From assembly GCA_002081555.1 (NCBI GenBank), contig MZNV01002459.1:1-51247 (forward strand): a stretch of 51,247 nt of DNA, in the 5' to 3' direction. This document shows, one piece after another, positions 47,401-51,247 of this stretch. The first letter of the stretch is position 1, and every line of letters begins with the position of its first letter. Source of the DNA: Protostelium mycophagum. Its lineage: Eukaryota; Evosea; Variosea; Protosteliida; Protosteliaceae. The position numbers were made by a program, and so were the translations under genes. Under the pieces are notes generated by a model that worked only from the letters and a program-made list of their open reading frames with translations, made no database searches and was not told where the DNA came from.

Positions 47401-50400
47401 ACAACGATGAATACGAACATTTCATGGAGCGAGTCTCAAAGTCATCAAAAGAGTACGCACGTGTGTATTCACTGTTAAGTAGTGGTTCTTACCGTGAATT
47501 GAAAGCCAATCACGAAGAAGTGTGGTTACAGCTGAGATTATGGGTTTCGTATAGGTCTCAGGTATGCCCATCTACAACGACAAAATCACGTGATTTTTAC
47601 TCATCTACAACTCCCATAAATCGACGATTCCTCGTGTTGTGAGACCAAAATAATTTGAATAATAAACCATATGAATATTGAAAAGATACAGACAGTCATA
47701 AGGACCATTAGAGGAGCCCACTCTTACTTAGACGCACTACACGCTCTCCACAAGATGGTATACAACAACAGGACATCACCGAAAGAGGCAGATAGGGAGG
47801 TTTGTGACAAGTACCAACTCATACTGGCACACCAGACCTTTGCGAAATTTCACGAAAATCTGTCAGAAGATTTAGAGACCATGATGAAATTGTTTCCAAA
47901 GCTGGAGGTGAAAATTGATAAAAATTATCAAAAAGTTTATCAAAAAGTTATCAAAAAAATTGTTAAAAATTTTTTGTGACAAACAAATTCTGACCTACCA
48001 AGGTTGCAATCAATTGGGAACTCGAAAATAACCCCGATCGTCATGTGATGACTTCACAGATCGAAGCACTGACGAATTACATGGTGCGTAAATTCAACTT
48101 GAATGTTCTTGAGAACATGGATCCCACCAGGTCACACGCATCTTTATTATTGAGGACCGGAAGAAGCTCTCTCGCTTTGTCTAGGAGGTCAGTTTATTTT
48201 ATTTTGGCATAAAGACACGGTAACAACCGCGTTTGTTGTGGTTACATTTCGTGTTGTAGATGTGAAAATCATAAAATATCTGAGAATGAATCGTTGTAGA
48301 TACCCACTATTGGTCGCGCAGACACAAGGAAAAGCTGCGAATCAGCGAATGGCCCTATTATTCGCCACGAGAGAAGTGATCCAGAGTGAGTTCTATTTAT
48401 AGCATCCAATTTTTTTCAATATTTCAATATATAGTTATATTATATTTCAATATATTCCTATTATATTTTTACTGAATGATGACAGCTTTGGACTCGAACC
48501 AAGACGCTTTTGCGGGGGAGACACTCAAACTACCCATCGTGCTCCAGACTATGGGATTACAGAAGACGTAATATCTACTCATCTACAATTCACCCAAAAT
48601 TTCTTCCAAAAATTTCCATGTTGTTTTCAATATTGAATATGTTCAGTGTCCCGGACAACCGGATCGTGGGCTTCGCGGAGACTGTCTTTACGTCAGATCT
48701 GAGCATGGTGGGTAGATTCCACGGACTCCAAGAGTGGACCTTCACCTCAATATCCCAAAGGCTTTATTCCTTCCTTGGTGTCAGGATGCATTACGGCCAC
48801 CCCGACCTCTTTGACAGGGGGTGGGTGTCTTCCGCTTGCATCAGCAAGGTGAAATTTCGTGGAAATTTCGAGGGAAATCGGAGGTTGAATGTTGTTAGGG
48901 TTCTGCAAAGATCAATCTGAGCGAGGATATATTCGCCGGATTTGAAGTGAAGAACAGGCGGGAAAATGTCACACACGTAGAGGGGGTAGGTCATGTCTAC
49001 AACGAGACAATGATGTCCTAAAATCATATTTTGTCATATCTTGTTGCGGCTTTGCCGCGACTCCACCTCAGCCGCAGGTACTATCACAACACAAACAAAA
49101 ATAATTGAATTAAAAGAAATAAATTAAAATAATTAATTTGTGGTAGGTTTGTAGATACCAAAAAGGGAGAGAGACAAACTTAACCGGAGTTTCCAAATTT
49201 GAGACGAAAATCTCCGAAGGAGCCGCCTCCATATTCAGATCACGTGACCTCTACGAGATGATGTCCCGGCTGTGTGAGTGAAATTTCGATGAAATTTTAT
49301 CCTTCTCAATCTGATGAAACCCAGCTGTCCCGGAACAATTATTGGTCTTTTATTCCTCTATCGGGTATTTCTTGACGAATTCTCTTCTAGTGCACGCAAC
49401 ACATATTTACCTCTCATCTACAATGCTCATCATCATCTCTCTACTTTTCTCCGAAAATTCTGTGGGGGTTTACGTTCGGCCCCTGGACATTTTCAGACTC
49501 GGGTGGGTCCTTGTGGCTCCACTAGCTTTTGAAATGATTCTGGAGAAAGGATTTTTCCCAGGACTCTGGTCTTTTTTCCGGGTAATTCTCCTTATCTACA
49601 ACGACTCAAAAAACTGAAAACAATAGGACTTGCCTCTGTCCGTGGTTTTTCATGTGTTTCAATCACAAACAAAGCACACTGCGTTCAGCGACAGTTTATT
49701 TCACGGTAACGCGCACTACAGACGCACCGGACGTAACCTTGGAAACATCAGCGAGACCTACACCGAGATCTACAACGCTTACGCCAAGTCACATTTTCAC
49801 CCCGCCTTGCAAACTTTAGTGTCCATATTGATAGGGATGTTGTCAAGTGTTGAGGGAAGTGCAGAACTGCTCCCTTTTCATTTTCTGGGCCTGACTGTGT
49901 CCTGTTTTCTTTTTGCACCTGTGGTGAGTTTTTAAATTTAAAAATATTTTATTTTATTTTTTTGGTGACGAAAAATCGCTGAAATTTCTAGATCTTCAAT
50001 CCCATTTCTGAGAAAAAGAGGATTTTCCGGGAATCGAGTGAATTCTGGGAAAATTGGCTTTCCAGAGAGAACATGTTACGCGAATATTGGTACGAGAAAG
50101 AGAAACAAGATTTCTGCTTTCCTGTGGGGTCCGCCTGTATCAACGAGCCTTCAGGTTCTGCAGCCGGGGTCATCTTCCATGTGGTCCGATTCTCAGTCTG
50201 GTTTCTCTTGTTGTGCCAAGGTGCGAGTGTTGTATTTTGGACAAAGTCCATCTTGCTGATCATGACGCAGGATGGGGTCTCATCTCGAAATGGATCCACA
50301 TCTTATTCCCCGCTTGGTTGTTCTGCGTTCTGTTATCTATCTCTGTGAGACAAGCATACGTTAAGAAGATCTCCTATGTCATCGTGACCTTGTACATCTG

Positions 50401-50944
50401 CTTCATCTTTGTGGAGACATGCGATGACTTGGGATTTTGGAGTGCTGCAGCACGTTTCACTTCCACACTATTCATTGTATCCGGTACGTCTTTGCAAATA
50501 ATTCAATTCTTTGGTGGTTGCCGCCATATTTGAGCGCGAGTGAAGCTCTATAAGAGTGGCCAAAGATGATTCGCGGCAATGCCGCGGCGTTTTGTGGTAA
50601 ATCTACCTTGAGAGTACATACAAGGAGCTGTGGTTTGACTATTCGCAATACATACAACTACGTGAATAGTACAGTGGCCAGCATCTGATCAGATGATAGG
50701 GAATCTGTCCTCGATCAGATCGATCTGGCTTCATTTCGCGGCTCGAAGGTTCCAGAAAGACGAACCAGCCTTCGCCACACATTACCACTTTATCACCAAG
50801 ATAATGGGCACACATCTCCAGAGGTGAGAAGGTCATGCTGCTGTATTGCTGACACCTTTAAGATGGGTGGAAGCAGCTGTGTGGATCTCGGGAGCTGTGA
50901 TATTGGATTGTTTATGGGTGCCAACCTCAAGATTATGGCAATGA
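44410..50944 (+). CDS. GT48 1,3-beta-glucan synthase (FKS/callose synthase family)
   Basis: Polymerises UDP-glucose into beta-1,3-glucan across the plasma membrane; here probably for a cyst or spore wall. The gene spans 6.5 kb with many short introns, not all resolved. N-terminal cytoplasmic part: NYDDIDWWSLL near 45.6 kb (family YDDxNxxFW). A block of membrane helices runs from 45.7 to 46.95 kb. Catalytic part: LRLWVSYRSQ-TVIRTIRG across 47.54-47.72 kb (family RLWxSxRxQTLxRTxRG), QTQGKAANQRMALLFATRE and QTLDSNQDAF (family NQNHAIIFTRGEALQTIDMNQD) at 48.3-48.5 kb, VGFAETVFTSD at 48.66 kb, VRMHYGHPDLFDRGW at 48.78 kb. C-terminal helices include KSHFHPALQTLVSILIG near 49.79 kb. The last exon ends CLWVPTSRLWQ with TGA 50942-50944. 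A MITE sits in one intron. The sequence is divergent from plant and fungal members, but the order of motifs is right. Confidence 0.9.
45953..45960. repeat. 8-bp target-site duplication, left copy (GTGCGGAA)
   Basis: Identical to 46061-46068, flanking the inverted-repeat element. Confidence 0.85.
45961..46060. mobile_element. hAT-like MITE (100 bp) with 8-bp target-site duplication
   Basis: Terminal inverted repeats of 23 bp begin TAAATACCTGC and match with two mismatches. They are flanked on both sides by GTGCGGAA (45953-45960 and 46061-46068), an 8-bp target duplication characteristic of hAT transposons. There is no coding capacity. Inside, CACGGTA-gct-TACCGTG forms a second hairpin. It lies wholly inside the 229-nt GT48 intron 45895-46123; without it and one duplication the intron would be 121 nt. 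The intact target duplication and 91 per cent identical ends suggest a fairly young insertion. Confidence 0.85.
46061..46068. repeat. 8-bp target-site duplication, right copy (GTGCGGAA)
   Basis: Identical to 45953-45960. Confidence 0.85.
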
Positions 50945-50965
50945 AAAAATAAATAATTTAATCCG
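50887..50965 (+). repeat. Tandem duplication, copy 1 (GT48 last codons, stop and AATAAA)
   Basis: Starts CTCGGGAGCTGTGATATTGG and runs through the stop codon and the polyadenylation signal (50948-50953) to ATCCG. Copy 2 follows immediately. Confidence 0.9.
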
Positions 50966-51050
50966 CTCGGGAGCTGTGATATTGGATTGTTTATGGGTGC
51001 CAACCTCAAGATTATTGCAATGAAGAAATAAATAAATTAATTTAAATCCG
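50966..51050 (+). repeat. Tandem duplication, copy 2
   Basis: Repeats copy 1 with two substitutions near the stop region (TGG to TTG, AAA to GAA) and a few extra A/T bases before the shared ATCCG. It lies downstream of the GT48 stop, so it is a duplicated 3' end, and it abuts the 3' end of a minus-strand gene. Confidence 0.88.
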
Positions 51051-51247
51051 GTTTATTCTTGGCCAAAAAGGCCTCATTCCGTCTTTCCATCTCTTGAAAA
51101 ATCATTTTCCCGCGCTTCAAAATTTTAAATGTAAGACAAACAACGAGCACAAACCAAAGATGGATTCGTCACAAAGAGTGCCTGCCTTGTCCATAATACA
51201 ATCAAAATATTGAAAATCAAAATTTATTGTCCTCCTCTCAAGCGAAG
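51037..51247 (-). CDS. 3' end of an unidentified minus-strand gene (partial)
   Basis: The terminal exon 51037-51114 reads RGKMIFQEMERRNEAFLAK and ends in NKPDLN-stop, preceded by a plausible 40-nt intron (51115-51154, GTTTGTG donor, TTGAAG acceptor). The exon further upstream is unclear. The rest of the gene lies beyond the window. Family not recognisable from this tail. Confidence 0.35.

Larger units (their letters stand above)
1612..49776. repeat. Dispersed highly iterated decamer ATCTACAACG / CGTTGTAGAT
   Basis: About 29 exact decamers and some 55 copies of the core heptamer CTACAAC/GTTGTAG were counted by eye. Examples of the heptamer: 9050, 13472, 15137, 17860, 22140, 23653, 24103, 26683, 27068, 29275, 29298, 29419, 29586, 31104, 31146, 31353, 31475, 32715, 33064, 33182, 34428, 45798, 46989, 47399, 47572, 48293, 49596, 49770. 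In gene-sense orientation GTTGTAG often is the 3' splice site itself; the opposite orientation is common inside exons. Confidence 0.85.

Noticed and set aside
31676-50600. Similar GCGGCTTTGC(C/A)GC words near 31693, 49055 and 50571
   Set aside because: Short palindrome-like GC words in AT-rich spacers; flanks do not align, so no element could be defined.
171-51073. Shared 16-mer CTTGGCCAAAAAGGCC at both window ends (171-186 and 51058-51073)
   Set aside because: Only 16 bp are shared and the core is a simple GGCC-A5-GGCC palindrome; not enough to call a repeat family or linked duplication.
1-51247. Searched for CRISPR arrays, bacterial operons, rRNA, retroelements and viral genes
   Set aside because: None seen; spliced eukaryotic genes fill the window and no reverse transcriptase, integrase, capsid or direct-repeat spacer array was recognised.

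Overview
The window looks like nuclear DNA of a compact, intron-dense unicellular eukaryote. Genes lie tens to a few hundred bases apart, nearly every gene is cut by GT-AG introns mostly 35-60 nt long (down to about 25 nt), and 3' UTRs are tiny, with AATAAA sometimes overlapping the stop codon. The gene content fits a walled or cyst-forming amoeba: Arp2/3, Ras, a giant HECT ligase, a fungal-type GH35 beta-galactosidase, a GT48 (FKS/callose-type) glucan synthase, homoserine dehydrogenase and Kua/PEDS1. My best guess is a protosteloid-like amoebozoan; this is inferred from gene content and gene structure only.

Layout. 0.6-5.7 kb: TRMO (tRNA m6t6A methyltransferase with an N-terminal membrane anchor), a Ras-family GTPase, and a minus-strand coiled-coil protein built from 33-34-residue exon modules. 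6.3-11.8 kb: a WW-proline-PH-PX scaffold, a disordered protein of unknown role and a PP2C phosphatase, all on the plus strand. 11.9-18.9 kb, minus strand: secreted GH35 beta-galactosidase (19 exons), the Golgi protein SYS1 and a ZnT-type zinc transporter. 19.2-36.2 kb: one very large plus-strand E3 ligase gene with SPRY, two ZZ fingers and a C-terminal HECT domain. 36.3-44.0 kb: a housekeeping block with homoserine dehydrogenase, an unrecognised charged protein, Kua/PEDS1, ARPC3, TFIIE-beta and ribosomal protein eL22. 44.4-50.9 kb: the GT48 glucan synthase. The right edge holds the 3' end of a minus-strand gene.

The genes are ordinary cellular functions rather than a pathway cluster: signalling (Ras, PP2C, WW-PH-PX, HECT), Golgi and secretion (SYS1, ZnT, beta-galactosidase), cell wall (GT48), cytoskeleton (ARPC3), and expression (TFIIE-beta, eL22, TRMO).

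The most unusual signal is not a gene. The decamer ATCTACAACG / CGTTGTAGAT occurs about 29 times by eye, where chance predicts about 0.1. It lies in both orientations, in introns, at 3' splice sites, and inside exons in all three reading frames. The palindromes GAAATTTC, TGACGTCA and TCACGTGA are also strongly over-represented and share the same territory: the two giant genes (HECT, GT48) and, less densely, the beta-galactosidase gene. They are almost absent from the 38-44 kb housekeeping block. This looks like a DNA- or RNA-level code laid over genes. A clean 100-bp hAT-like MITE with an 8-bp target duplication also sits in a GT48 intron.
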